From the NCBI GenBank assembly GCA_921293015.1, contig OV121092.1, forward strand, positions 35,781,764 through 35,845,763: 64,000 nt of DNA, given 5' to 3'. The notes under the pieces were generated by a model that was given only the letters and a program-made list of their open reading frames with translations, ran no database searches and was not told the DNA's origin. Numbering within the stretch: position 1 is the first letter of the stretch; each line of letters opens with the position of its first letter. Made by a program: the position numbers and the translations under genes. The stretch comes from Phorcus lineatus. Its lineage: Eukaryota; Mollusca; Gastropoda; Trochida; Trochidae. This document shows, in pieces, positions 11,118-24,180 of the stretch.

Positions 11118-12837
11118 CTTATTTATTGATTATGATTCAATGTTCTGCATTACTTGCATTTGTAAAGACCTTTTGGCGTTTGTGAATACAGATAAGCGCT
11201 CAATTTTCTGCACTCATTGTGTTTGTTGTATTTATAAAGAACTGTTGTTTCTGTATATACGTATATTGTAAAATCACCATGACATGTGACATATTTGTAT
11301 CTTGGAGCGGTATTTACATAAGCCTATGGCTTGTTTACCAATCCAATTATTTTTTTGAAATAAATATATTTAAACCATCTTTTGGTTGAGAAAAAAAAAA
11401 GATCTAGATTAGCAGTAATGATGCGGTACTTTGCTTTATACAATTGCGATACAAAAAGTATTACATGCATATTTATAAAAGTGATGCGCCGATGCCCAAG
11501 AAACATTTAAATCATTGTTATCGAACCTTAAAAGTGCAAATAATTACAAGAATTTAAAATAGATGTCTGAGATATTTTGGCGCTTTCTATAAACTGTTGA
11601 ATCTACCTCTCCAACAAGGTTTTTTCAAATTGTAAGAGCTATCCCTAAATGGTCTTAAAATAAAATCATATTACTTATATGAATAATTAAAAAGGAAAAT
11701 TTTGAACAAACAATTGCAGTCATTCCAAGACTTTAAGTGGCTGAAGAAAGTTAAGTATAATGGAACGAATGTTTGAACAAGCCCGGTAGGTGTGACTGAT
11801 ATTGTTTTTTAATCGTAAATTGCCAAAATAATCTTCATAATCACTCATGATTTTTTTTTCCAAATTGTAAAACCGTTTGGTATAAGTCTGTGCTTGATTC
11901 ACTCAAGTTGTTTTCAATATAACGATGTTAATGGAATAAAACATCTGCATAATTTACATACCTATATCATTAAAGCCTAGAGTAAAACGTAAAACTTTAT
12001 AATTAGATGTTCTTCAATGATGTTGCGTCGGTAATAAAGACAGTTATTTTTTCCAGGCCGCTAAAATAAATCCCACTCTGAGTTTGATGTTACTCCTTTA
12101 TTTCAAAGTTCCCTCAAAAGGATATGTTTTTTTTTGTAATCGGCGGCATGTTTTGTGATATCAAGAAATGTGATTTTTTTACTTGTCAAGTATACAAATG
12201 AAAAGATTAGTTACCTTTAATTTATCAGCTCCTTGGTAAAATAATCATGACGTGATTCATTTGAGTTAATCAGTAATGATAATCAATAAATTTTTTGGTC
12301 TTTATATGTGTTATTTAAGTTGATATATATGCACCTCCTGAGCGAAAAATGACGAATAAAGGATTACGTACAGTCCTAAACGCAACCCTTTGGTTCCCTA
12401 ACAGAAGCTAGAAATCAAACTAAAAAGAGGGGTTACGTGGGAAGCAGATGTAATCATTAGGCAAAATAGAAGGTTAGGCTGGTAATTGTTTTAATAATTA
12501 TGATATACTAATCAGGATATAGAATGATATATGACATATATGTCACATTCACAAAGCTCCAATCATATTTAATCCTAATATCAGTAGTGTAACAGATACC
12601 CGCTGTTTTTAGCTTGATAAATTAGTCGTGAAAACATGGTTAAGTTCATTCATTTTGGTATGATCTTTATATATATAAATGTGTAGACACGAATCAAAAC
12701 TTTTTATCAGCATAATTTGGAGAAAGGTAAAAAAAGTGTGCAGACCTCGTTCACTCCACGATAGCCACAACTGCCGTCAAACCGGCTTGCATTCCTAGCC
12801 TCTCTTTCGTTTCAACATGGCCGTGTGAATAAGGTCT
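11118..12837. other. AT-rich sequence without recognised features
   Basis: No gene, repeat unit or transposon that I recognise. Short open frames on the minus strand near 11.3-11.9 kb are AT-rich chance frames. The right edge runs into the lectin A minisatellite. Confidence 0.5.
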
Positions 12838-12912
12838 ATAGGAACTAGTCTGTCAAATATAGGAACTATTCTGTCAAATATAGGAACTTGTTTGTCAAAT
12901 ATAGGAACTGGT
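12838..12912. repeat. 21-bp minisatellite, 4 copies (lectin A, downstream)
   Basis: Copies of tataggaactNgtctgtcaaa begin at 12838, 12859, 12880 and 12901. The same minisatellite has 12 copies downstream of lectin B and 11 downstream of lectin C. Confidence 0.9.
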
Positions 12913-13252
12913 CGTATCATTATAAACGATCCACTATTAATCCGTCCGCTGCTGCTTTTATAAAAGTCATCTTAATTGTTTGGAACTACATGCCATAATA
13001 TATTAATCTATTCTTTGACATGTTTATACTGAGAAAGGATATTATATTTGAAACATCTAAATATATGCATCTCCTTTTCATTTATAGATTAATATGACTA
13101 TAGCGCCCTACAGATTTGAAGCATATGCATAGACCAGGTGCTACTGTCTTATACATTGCAAAATACGAATAGACATGCCAAATAAACAAATTATTGATTC
13201 CTCTGTTCGTTGCACGATATCAGATGATACTTTTACAGATATATGGAAAACA

Positions 13253-15683
13253 TCAAATGACGATTTCACAGATATACGGGATAACATCAGAACAATACAA
13301 ATCAAGCCATTGGTATCCTTTATAACAGGCGATGACAACGCAGTTGTCATTTGGGTTGTTGTCGGGTTGTTTCGGAGCCCAGTTGTTGTCAGTGACAGCA
13401 ACCCCATCGGTCCAACGGAAGTCTCCTTGAGGGTACTTTGGTTCATCCTTTAGTCCAATGTAGAAACCCATATCAGCTGTTTAAGAAAATAAATAAAAAA
13501 ACTACGATAACTTATGGACTCTTATGATTATCAACAAGTTATAAAGGGTATTAAATGAGTGTCCATGACATACTTTGTTTATGACACGAGTGCTTAATTA
13601 ATATTAGCACTTCCCGAGTGAGAGCGAGGGATATACTGATAATAAGGCACGTATGTCATGGACACGAATACGATATTTTTTTATCACTGAAGTCGAGAAA
13701 TCCAAAAAACTAATCAAAATCATAGCAAAGGCATAAGCGCATTTTGAACACATGGCAAAGCGAACTGTGACGTAAAAGCATTTTTTGACGTGACGTCACA
13801 ATGAAAGAGTGCTATTTTGGCCCGATATTGAAGCCTGATATGAATGCCCCCGTAGGAAATAAATAGGGAATTTTATATGAGTGTCCATGACATACTATGT
13901 TTGCTTGATATTTGCACCTCCCGAGCGAGAGCGAGACCTTGGACCTAGGATCACAGAAAGTGGTATTGACCTCATCACCAGTCTATAATTTTATAATATG
14001 TGGCAAAAGTATTCTATCATAATTAAAGTACTGTGATATATATAAAGTTCTCTCTCAGTCAGCCGTATTTTTTTCAAGCACATTGGTTAATCTTTAACAT
14101 TTGTTCACAGTAAAATCACATTATATACCTGCCAAATCTCCTCAGCTTACTGGTCTCACTAACTGCATGTACTTTAATCATTCTGCACTGCTTCTTCCAG
14201 ATGAACAGAATTGCCGGACAGACAATTTATTTAGCAATTAAAGTTAATAAATATCTGCTCTTAAGTGATATTCCATATATTTCTTGCACTATACTTATCT
14301 TAACGTTATAATCATTTATAATTGTCTTGATAGGTATTAACTGATTCCTAGGTTTTTAGCAACTTATATAAGGTTGATATACGTAAAAAAATAATTTGAC
14401 ACTCTGTCGATGATTAAAGATGTTCATTTTGATAAAAGGATATTTTTGATTGAATTTCCTATCTAATTATAAAGTTGGGTTGACACTATGTACATGAATA
14501 TGCATCTATGAAGCTAGTTGTCGATGAAGACGAGCAATTTGTAGTCCTATGTGAAGAATGCATCAAACTGGAACACTGTTTGAGGCAAGGTTTCATCACG
14601 CGTAAAGGCTACATCGTCAGACAGAGAACATATACAATTTTGTAGCGAATTAGGGTTTAACGTGTTTTGAATAATTTGGTTATTAAACACGTGGATGACA
14701 AACATTCAAAAGAGAGTGGAAAGATCAGGGAAAACACGATCGAAAGGATCAGGGAAAAGGGATTTGAACATAACATATTGAGATATTGTACTCAGAACAT
14801 ATACTTACCATACTCGGCTCTGTGAATGGCGTCTATTGCTTGAATCTTAGCGTCAGTGTCAAGATGGACGACTCTTCCATTTGCAGGAGTCTCACAATCA
14901 TTGGTCGCCTCAGAGAAACGTTTCTTTTCCTTCACAAACCGGACACACATCCCAACTGATGTCACTTCTCGATATCCTGGGTAACATGGAGCGGAAACTG
15001 TGGAGAAAAACAGAACTATATATTTCGCTCTTCAATATTTTTTATGATAGGTGTGCGTGACTATTATCCAATGTTTTTTTAAAAAAAATGTGCCTTATTT
15101 ATTATTAGGTAGATATTCAAATCAATAGAGAGTATTGAAGTGGGTATATAAATCTATGTACAAAAAACAATTACTCGCAAATTCAGCTCTTGTAAGTCCG
15201 TTAGCCACCATTAATCTAAAAATATATATATCTTAAGTTGATATTTGGGAAATAACTAAAGTGTAAGCGAATGGCAAGTTCTTATTTCACTGAGAGTGTA
15301 TATATTTATTCACAATTCTGTAGTTTGCCATATGACTTTTATTTCATGAAAACTTTGCTTCGTAAATTTGTGGGATCATCTAAAAATTGTTAACGCATGT
15401 TCATGTCATAATCTCTTATGTCTTTATATTTTGTTTAATAAACCAATTAAATGAATATACCTTCTGTTGATAGATAATATTCCCAAATTGCCTCAGATTT
15501 AAGTCCGGGGTATGTCTTTCTGTATGGTTGGTCAGAGAGGAGACACTGTTTGGTGTCAGCGTTGTAAAAGTAGGATACACATGGTTCCACGCACATCAGT
15601 GTACAAGATAAATGGGTAGATGTAGTCAGAGAACCAGTAGTGTTCTCAAGAACTGTACTCTTGAACATGAGTCTGAAGAACAT
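13253..15683 (-). CDS. Lectin A: PAN-like plus C-type lectin domain protein, intact over three exons
   Basis: Exons in transcription order: PAN-like, 15461 to about 15683 (donor GTATAT); CTLD N-terminal half, 14809-14997 (acceptor ttctccacag, donor GTAAGT); CTLD C-terminal half, 13253-13476 (acceptor ttcttaaacag, stop TGA). The two readable introns are both phase 1 and the frame is open. The PAN-like exon shows HLSCTLMCVEPCVSYFYN and TKQCLLSD. The CTLD is long-form: CYPGYREV and GMCVRF, then NDCE, GFYIGL, FRWTDG, NWAPKQPDNNP, NCVVIACYKG, QWLDLYC, YICE. QPD is the galactose-type triplet in Ca-dependent lectins; the WND motif reads WLD. One extra cysteine (IACYKG) distinguishes it from C. It is expected to be secreted and to bind carbohydrate, but no signal exon is established. 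The 5' boundary of the PAN exon is uncertain: candidate AGs lie at ctctccag (15684), ttcttcag and gagtacag, the last being phase 1. Confidence 0.85.
13545..13935. mobile_element. Palindromic MITE-like repeats in the lectin A intron
   Basis: The motif gagtgtccatgacatact occurs near 13557 and again near 13880, with its inverse (gtatgtcatggacac) near 13650. Runs such as ttcccgagtgagagcgag accompany both copies. The arrangement suggests one palindromic short element plus a second partial one. The corresponding position in lectins B and C keeps only the first about 50 bp before the LINE begins. No target duplication was resolved. Confidence 0.5.
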
Positions 15684-15707
15684 CTGGAGAGCGTGAAGCT
15701 CAGTCAT

Positions 15708-17189
15708 CTGAGCATCTTAGTTCTGATTCCACTGAATGAAAGTCTTATGATTTCATTAATTATATCAAGGACTGGTTGTACTGATAAGTTTAATATGGCA
15801 TTCCGTAGGTCATTAAGACATTAAGACGGGAATATTTGATGACTGTTTGATAATTATTCTACTTAACATCAAGGACGATTTCGTTTTCTGCTACATGACA
15901 ATGTTTATTGTTTAAATTAAACAGAATGATAAAATTTCAAGTATTAAGTCATGCAGGTATCTCTCAGGCCATTTAAACGTATTTTTTTCAAACAATAATT
16001 ACTGATACTGATACAAACAATTATTCTGATATGAGACGTATAAACGTATACATCTACTTTCTTATGTTAAGTATGAATACCTAATGTACCTAAAATGCTC
16101 TGTTTATTCAAACTATTTCGAAGCTGTTATCAGAAAATTCGACTTTTCTTAATTAGTTTACTCCTACAGTCAAATATCATTTAATAAATATCAGAGTTTG
16201 GATTAGCTGGATGAACTTAGAAATATAAGGAATACAATCGTTTATTATGGATGAACATTTTCATTTTATACGAAAAGCTTCCACAACCTAATGTTTATTG
16301 CATTGATGGCTGTCACAGACGCTGCTCGCTCTAGCGAGACGAATTAGTCAAAGCACCATTCCGCGACAGGCTTTGAGAGCGAGTAAAATCTGGCTATTGT
16401 TGATTAGTTTACTCTAATAGTAAAATATCATTTTATCAATGTTTGCAATTCACAGAGCCGAATATGGTAAGAAAACAAGCAAACAATTTGACATTTTTTT
16501 CCTGCTCTCAGTCAAATGTTTACATAGAATATTTATGTAATATATTTTTAATATTTATGTTATAATATTATACCATCAGTATACCGTTAATCACTTGCAG
16601 GAAAACAATCATAAACGAATCAGAAAGCGGATAATCCAATATTTTGGAAAAGCAAATGTAATGAACTTTTTCATAAATGTTAACTTAATTATCTTGAATT
16701 TGACTAATATTCACTGAAAAGAGCCGGTTACTTAAATAACATATTGGAAGTTCCACACTTTTCTCCCTATTTCGTTCTTTTGTATGTTTTTGGTCATAAG
16801 AGGACTGACCTCTTTTGACAGCTTTTGACCGTGGTCAGTGTTTTGGGCTAAATGAGTTTCATATGCATAATTGTAATGGTTGTAAATTGGTGCTAGAAAG
16901 TCCATGCCAAACAAAAAAGGTTGAAAAGTCAGGAGATGATAGATTATATTCTGTTAATCATAACTGAATCCCCTGAAAGGTACCATTCAACATATTTGAA
17001 AACGTGTGGTAAGTGGCTGTTTGACGTCAGTGTTATTGCTAAAATGAACTGCCTGCATTATCTTTACTAATGAGGATTTTCAGCACTTGAAAATACTTAT
17101 CCAACCCAGAAGAATGTTGATTGTTTTATAGAAATCTGTTTGCTACACTTTGAGCACACTTTCAATGGAGAGGAAAAGAGACACGTGGT
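15708..17189. other. Non-coding; left end of duplicated unit, copy 1
   Basis: No gene. The recent tandem duplication starts at 15800-15805 (attccg). The 60-codon frame at 16732-16914 recurs in copy 2 with substitutions and has no recognisable protein resemblance. Confidence 0.5.
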
Positions 17190-18996
17190 TTAATGAAGTA
17201 TTTAGTCCCTAAATAATAAATCAAACCTGTTAACTGACAATTTGAATATTTTTTCCTGTCATTTTTGTCAACCATCTGGATTACTAATTTCAAAATATTT
17301 GGCTACTTAAGCGAAAATGAAGTTACATATGAATGTGAATACTGTTATTGCTTGATTAATTAATGATGGTTTTGTAAAGCTGTATTTTGACAGGTGCTGT
17401 CAGATCGATAGGTAATTCCGACAGAATTTATTGCTATATTATTTAAATGACTCTAATAATAGTTTTTCATGTTGTTGAAATTTCAAGTAAGGTTTTAGGA
17501 AAACAATAAAAATCAATTATTTTGACTCACCTATTCTACAGATGTTAACTAAGATACTATTTTTGTAATGTACGGTGAGTATCATCATTCCAGTGCTCAA
17601 TGATTGTTCAGAATGAAATGTTGTTAAATGTTGCCAGCATATAATTATAAAATATTCAAACAGGAGGTGGACAGCTGTGATCAGCAAGATACTTGAGTAA
17701 GTGGGGCTATGTTTGTTAACATATTCAAAATCAAGGACAAAAATTAAACGTAGGTTAAGCGTGAACGATCAATATAGTCGGCAATGTGTCTGGTGTTAAT
17801 CGTGAATCTACTGACGAGAAAACCAATAGCAATGGGTTTGACTCTAAGTGTTTGGTATATGAAACGAGATACATAATTTATAACAATTGCTGAACACAGA
17901 AATATATGTGGGCCTTACATGCATGCCACATTGTATACAGCTATTGTATGGACGAGGATGTCTGGTTTTATGTTTCAAACTATCAATAACTGAAGTAACA
18001 TTTTTCGTTCACGTTTTGTTGATAAATTAATAACCATTTGATTTTCAGTAAGTGTCTTTTATAGATTAAAAATCTGACATACTTCTGAAATACTGTTAAA
18101 TAATTTAACATTTCAACTCAAGAAACTATTCAGATTTTACTAACCTGTCCAGATAAGCTCTGTGCATCTCCTTCAGGAGTTTTTGGTTATATTCAATATT
18201 TCAGATTTTTTGGTGCATCTTATGCAAATATAATGATGAACATAATTTACTATGTCATATTAGATATTGAATATCTTTGCAACGTTGTTGAAAACATTGC
18301 ATAAAAGATGAAGTGTCACCACAGTCTCTTGAGAACCATACATATGAAAACCAATCTCCATTTACAAGGTACAAACATGTGACACCTAACTAATAAAACC
18401 ATAGTCGTCATATGATTTAAGCATATAGGTATATGAATAGGCGAGTAAAATAATGATTATTTATTGTTTTCCTAAAACATTACTTGAAATTTCAACAACA
18501 AGAAAAACTATTATTATGGTCATTTATTCATTTATTTATATGGTCAAGCTTTAAAATTGGTTATAAATTCTGTCGGAATTACCTATCAATTTGACAGCGC
18601 CTGTCAAAATACAGCTCTTGATTATGTTTGTATAGAACGATTGATTGCCTTGCTGAATGATCACAGTGTATCAAGCGATCATATAATTTTCGTTCATTTC
18701 AAAATAACTTGCCCTAATAAAGTTAAATAATTTGAAGTCAATTATTCAGATGATTAACATAACATTCTATTAAAAATACCTTTTGATTTAACAACGCCTG
18801 TTAAAATACAGCTTTACAAAACGATCCAATTAATCCTGCAATCACAGTATTTACATCAATATTTATCATCACTTTCGCTTAAGGAGCTAAATATTTTGTA
18901 ATGTCTAATCGGGATGGTTGACAATAATGATGATGAAAATATTCAAATTGTCAATGAGCAAGATTGATTCGTTATTCCAAGGCTAATTACTTCATC
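17190..18996. repeat. Long inverted repeat in the intergenic unit, copy 1
   Basis: The left arm (about 17190-17520) matches the reverse complement of the right arm (about 18455-18996) over several hundred bases. Shared blocks include gctgtattttgacagg, ggtaattccgacagaattta, gttgttgaaatttcaagtaa and caaaatatttggct in arm orientation. The right arm also holds an internal duplication of the tgtcaaaatacagct block. The same structure is at 27546-29301 and, diverged, at 53.7-55.9 kb. Confidence 0.8.
17531..17588 (-). other. Candidate lectin leader exon (weak)
   Basis: Reading minus from 17588, an ATG-initiated frame (MMILTVHYKNSILVNICRI) ends at a good donor (GTGAGT) in phase 1, the phase of the lectin introns. 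It is preserved in copy 2, while the diverged site near 54.1 kb has lost the donor. The peptide is only weakly hydrophobic and poor as a signal peptide, so this is a suggestion only. Confidence 0.2.
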
Positions 18997-21140
18997 AAAC
19001 ATAGCATCTCCTTCGAATATGTTTTCAAAGAGTGGCAATTAATTTTTTTAAAACAAAGACCACCTTTCTGAATAGAATAACACCATCAGATATTTTGTAA
19101 ATCCATTCTGGTTAATTGAGGAAAATAACCAAGTCAAAAGACACTACTTTTCAAAATAACAGAGATGTCAAACATTTTTACAGTTCGTATTTTCGTATCA
19201 TATCATATTCTTATCCTCAAATATTTGAACTAAATAACTTCAGGAACAACAAAATTGCAAAGAAAGTTTTTTTGAAACTAGAAAAGCGTATATAAGAATG
19301 TAGTCTAATTGTGGATATGTTGACGTTTGTCAAAATTTTCTGTTGAAAAATTGCATTTCATATTACAAGGACAATTTATTTAAGAAACTTTAAGAGCTGA
19401 ACTACTGTTGATCCTTCAAGCATGACAACACCCGGACCCATTTTCATAATTTATAAAATTACATATTTAAGTTGATTGAAATATTTCAGGAAAATATAAA
19501 AGTTTGCTCTTAGATAAAATGGAAAAAGCAAGTCAGTTTTACTCAATACCAAAGGATTTGATTTAGCAGCAGCTGACGTTAGTGGTTTGAAAGGATAACT
19601 CAAAACCCGAGTAAGTAAAGTATCAGCCATTCCAAGGCTTGTATCAACCAATTATTGCAAGGACATCTTCTCTGTTCCAGCTTTGTAAGGAAGGCTTTTG
19701 AATCAGTTAAACGGCATTGAACAACAGTTGACAGCCCTTTTCAGGGAAGCTTCATATGACTATACCCATCTCAAATTCAGTACTCTGCCTTTTATTTACT
19801 TCAAAACAAGTTGAGACCTATGGGGGAGCGTATCAGAACATTCAAAGACAGTGCAATTGGAATCTTCTCCGATCTATTTGACGTCAATTTCTTAAAAGAA
19901 TTAGTGATAATGTTGTATACCAAGTGACTTTTGCCTTCTGACATTTGTCATTTACTCTGATAAGACTTTTCTTTGAAAAGACATTTTAAATGACACGTGT
20001 CAAAACAATTGCGATCAATTCCATTCCCTTCATCACATTCGCCAGTATATGAAATGTTTGTTTAACTACTGATCAAATTCACTATTCATTTCTTTGTGTT
20101 TTAGTGCCAATACCAGGAAACAATGGGTCGTTTAAATGGTTCTCATTTCACTTTCAAGCATTTAATAGTCTCTTTCATTCGATATAGAACAGACAATACA
20201 TACCACATAGTTAATATTGTTGAGGAACATTACCAGGATGGTCCACATACATGTACTTAAATATCAAAACTCATCGGGAAGTTAAGTGTTGTTCAAAGCA
20301 AAGTTAGTAAAGATAGGCTAGAATTACCCTCTTGTCCATGATAACAAATGTTACGGAAAAATAGCCTAGCTAGGCCAAAATTTCGTTTATTAAACACCGT
20401 TTTGAGATTGTTAATCGTGATATGTGCTTGCCTTAACACTCTCATATCAGTACAAATATGTAACAACTCTTTCATGACAGCGATGTAGTTGTTTCACATC
20501 CTTGCTAATTTGATTTGTTAAGAGGTAAAATGTGATGCTTGTCACAAAATTAGTTGAAAATATGGACTTGTAGTATAAAAGAATGAAATTTATTAAAATT
20601 TGTACATATACAAAATAAAATATTCAATCCCCTCCACATTCTAGTTCGCACGTCAAACACTAAAGACATAATTTGAAAGCCATAAACAACCCAGCTTATA
20701 CAAATCTAGTAAAGATCATAACGGTTTGCATATTGCATCTTACTAAACATTCTATTTACAAAAGAAAGTTCAAACACCTTAAGTGTGGTCCACAGGAGTG
20801 CATTTGTGTATTTGCATGTTCACAAGTGCAATGTCTCACAGTACAGGTGCTATGCTTTTTGACGCCAATTCGTCACCTGTGCCTTGTAATAATTACAGAG
20901 TTAAACAACAGAAATCCAAAACATATATTAAAACCAAAAAATACACAATACACTTGCAAGAAGTTAAAATGATTTATGTATCTGATAGTATCTGAAAGTA
21001 GGCGTATCTCAGGTCGAAGTTTAAGATAAAAATCAGATATTAAAATTCTGAACTACATTTGATTAAACTTTTGAAAAAACCTTAGCAGACATTACACTTT
21101 GAATTTAAAGACTACAATGCTATTGCTACAACCAGCAAAT
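18997..21140. other. Non-coding intergenic part of duplicated unit, copy 1
   Basis: No gene recognised. Small open frames here (19451-19651, 20293-20475, 20673-20972) recur in copy 2 only because the DNA is duplicated. The diverged paralogue at 56.0-57.0 kb does not keep them open. Confidence 0.5.
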
Positions 21141-21149
21141 GACTGATTT

Positions 21150-21640
21150 TTACCCAATACGGCACCAAAGCATAAAACATAATGACAAACAAAAGCAGTT
21201 GGTGTGTGGTTCATTCCTGGTATTGACAGCTTTCTTGTATGACCAGAAAGTGGACATCACAGTCATGAAACGGGTGTCGAATGCAGAGAAATTCAGCCAT
21301 GACATCACTAATGACAACATCCTGACTACATGTAGGAGGATGACCTCTTTGTAATGAAGGTCACATACCTCAAGAGGCAGTATAGCATCAATTACTTCGA
21401 CTGGCCATGAATAGTCCACATCTAAACCCTATGGCGCACGTCTGGGATGCGAGTGTTAAGTGTATTAATCAGAGAATCAGCCTTTCATACACACTTAAAA
21501 ATCAAACAGGCCATTAAAGACAAATGGACAAATCTCACAATGCATTTCTTCCGTAAATTTGTAATGTTTATGAGGCGACATTGTCAAGAAGTGGATCAGG
21601 CTCTTGGCTCACATGCACTACTGATGTAACCAGTGAATAT
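21150..21640 (+). pseudogene. Tc1-like transposase 3' remnant, copy 1
   Basis: Around 21423-21449 the plus strand reads LNPMAHVWDA, the Tc1/mariner signature near the last catalytic acidic residue (family consensus LNPIEHVWD). Upstream frames are broken and the N-terminal region is missing. Related remnants lie in copy 2 (about 31461-31960) and at 57.2-57.6 kb (YLNPIEHVWG), so the insertion predates the lectin-unit duplications. Confidence 0.6.
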
Positions 21641-22030
21641 GAGTGTTGCTTTAGATTTTAACATCAGCATATCAATCAATTATTATATCAATTTTATTAG
21701 CATCAGAAGAAACTTAAGGCATTGAAGTGGATGAACACTTACAATGTAAAATCTGAAATCATTTGCTTGGTAGGGGATATAATTTTTAAAAAATTGAAAT
21801 AGAACAAGAATATAGCCCTAATATGAAAGTCAAAGAACACACACTGATACAAGTTTATAACAATGTCACTCTGGTGTTAACACACGTGCGCTAGCCGAAT
21901 TTAAATAATTACTCATGTATAAAGTTTATCAACAGAAAAATGCCAACAATGTTTTCAAGTAGAACAACAACAGAAAGTTGCTTTGTCTATTTCAGACTTG
22001 TTTCTGAAGAGTATACAATCCTGATCGGCT

Positions 22031-22287
22031 GTCAAATATAGGAAGTGGTCTGTCAAATATAGGAACTGGTCCGTCAAATATAGGAACTGGCCTGTCAAAA
22101 ATAGGAACCAGTATGTTAAATATAGGAACTGGTCTACGAAATATAGGAACTGGTTTTTCAAATACAGGAACTGGTATGTCAAACATAGGAACTGGTATGT
22201 CAAACATAGGAACTGGTATGTCAAATACTAGCATAGGAACTGGTCTGTCTAATATAGGAACTTGTTTGTCAAATATAAGAACTGGTC
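22031..22287. repeat. 21-bp minisatellite, 12 copies (lectin B, downstream)
   Basis: Units of tataggaactggtctgtcaaa, one with a 6-nt insertion (ctagca). Reading through gives a repetitive IGTGLSN frame, which is a by-product of the 21-nt period. It has one unit more than the copy at 32385-32620. Confidence 0.95.
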
Positions 22288-22994
22288 ATATCATTATAAA
22301 CGATCCACCATTAATCTGCCCCCTGCTGCTTACATTAAAGTAATCTTAATTGTTTGGAACCACATGCCATAATATAATAATCTATTCTTTGACATGTTTA
22401 TACTGAGAAAGGATATTATATACAATAGCACCCTAAAGATTTGAAGAATATGCATAGACCAGGTGATACCGCCTTATACATTGCAAGATACGAATAGACC
22501 AGTTTGTACTGCTTTATACATTGAAAATACGAATAAAGCGGCTAGCGAAGCATCTTTTAATGGGGACATGCCAAATTAACTAATTATTGATTCCTCTGTT
22601 CGTTGCACGATATCAGATGATACTTTTACAGATATATGGGAAAACATCAAATGACGATTTCACAGATATACGGGATAACATCAGAACAATACAAATCAAG
22701 CCATTGGTATCCTTTCCACCAGGCGATGACAACGCAGTTGTCATTTGGGTTGTTGTCGGGTTGGTTCGGAGCCCAGTTGTTGTCAGTGACAGCTATCCCA
22801 TCAGTCCAACGGAAGTCTCCTTGAGGATACTTTGGTTCATCGTTTAGTCCAATGTAGAAACCCTTATCAGCTGTTTAATAAAATAAATAAAAACTATAAT
22901 AACTATTGGATTCTAATGATTATCAACAAGATATAAAGGGTTTTATATGAGTGTCCATGACATACTTTGTTTACGACACGAGTGCTTGATATAA

Positions 22995-23020
22995 GAATGA
23001 ATGAATGAATGAATGAATGA
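22995..23020. repeat. (GAAT)n microsatellite, 6.5 units
   Basis: Short tetranucleotide run directly before the LINE fragment. It has identical length in the other copy (33328-33353). Confidence 0.95.
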
Positions 23021-23035
23021 AAAGGGAAGATTAAA

Positions 23036-24180
23036 AAGCATGTGAAATTTACAAACCCTGACTTTCCAAATAAACTTCCAAGTGGTTTTAGAAAATATCA
23101 TGGTGCTATCATAGCTGTTCATATATTGAAAGAAACAATAGCGTGTTACCTGGAGAGAGAATCAAATGTATATGTTGGATTTTTAGACAATGAAAAGACA
23201 TTCGGCAGGATTTGGCATAACGGACTCTTTTTTAAACTGTTTGAAATAGGTGCCACCGGACGGGCGTGGCACATGATCAGACACTCGTACAAAGAAGCGT
23301 CTGCTTGTGTTCAATATAACGGCGTCACGAGGCAAACATTTCCAATCAGGCAAGTTGTAGGTCAAGGAAGAGTGTTGTCTGCCTGGATGTTCCTCCTCTA
23401 CATCAACGACTTGATTACTTAACTCGACAACCTCAAAAGAGGAGTGATGATTGGACAGCATCATGTACCCTCTGTGGTGCTAGCAGATGACACAACTCTG
23501 ATCAGTACAACTAACCATGGCATGCAAACGTCTCTCAATGTTGTACAAGAGTATTCGTGCATAGGGAGGTTATGTTATAATACAACAAAGAGCTGTGTTC
23601 TCGTCTTCAGAGAGCTGTGTTTAGGCTGAATGGCAAACTTATCCCTATCAAACCAAGTACCATGTATGCAGGCTCAGTAGTTTACACCGGGAAGCAAACC
23701 TAGAGAACGAATCGTGCCTGCTGTGCTGGTAAACGATCAATTGCATCTCTTACAGATGTTGGTCTTCGAGCAGGACGGTTGAACCCGATTGTCTGTGCTA
23801 TGATGTGGCAGCGTATCATCTTGACCAGTGCTCTCTATTCATGCAAACTCTGGGCTAATATAACAAGGCCACAAACAGAAGAGCTAGAAAGGTTGCAAAG
23901 TTTAATTGCACGAATGATTCAAGGATTTCATGTGCGATCTTCAACTGCTGCTACGAAACAAACTCTTGGTCTCTATAGTATGGGAGCTATGACAGACAAA
24001 AAGAAATTGAGCTATCTCTGTACAAACATCTGCTTCAATACATAGAAAAGGGGTATTTTCCTTCCAAATATGAATGGAAAATTATATGTAACAGGGCGGT
24101 TTAACTAGATAGACATCCGTATGGAAACTTCAGTTATCCATGCAACCCGAATTTTAGATATACACACTTGGGCTCGGTTT
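23036..24180 (+). pseudogene. 5'-truncated LINE reverse transcriptase in the lectin B intron
   Basis: The frame contains non-LTR reverse transcriptase blocks in order: PSGFRKYHGAIIAVHILKE, VYVGFLDNEKTFGRIWHNGL, GQGRVLSAWMFLLYINDLI, an in-frame TAA near 23420, then the catalytic-site equivalent VLADDTTLIS. Further down, with frame breaks, come SALYSCKLWANI, LERLQSLIARMIQGF and KYEWKIICNRAV, the post-RT region of such elements. The endonuclease and the upstream part are absent. It sits antisense inside the intron. Copy 2 (33369-34510) differs by a 7-bp deletion near 33660. Confidence 0.85.

Noticed and set aside
13791..13798. TGACGTCA, a perfect CRE-like site in the lectin A intron
   Set aside because: It falls inside the MITE-like repeats; an 8-bp match alone is not evidence of regulation.
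20673..20972. 99-codon plus-strand frame, also in copy 2 at 30984
   Set aside because: Its presence in both copies only reflects the recent duplication; the older paralogue near 57.0 kb does not keep it, there are no recognisable motifs, and the codon content is AT-driven.
21955..22343. Repetitive frames (IGTGLSN-type and FDIPVPM-type) over the minisatellite, both strands
   Set aside because: A 21-nt period keeps all frames open. The array has one fewer unit in the other copy and a single unit in older paralogues, so it is not a repeat protein.
22587..22847. Plus-strand frames over lectin exons (also 13175-13453 and 32950-33180)
   Set aside because: Antisense shadows of the CTLD exons, which have matching splice sites and conserved cysteines on the minus strand.
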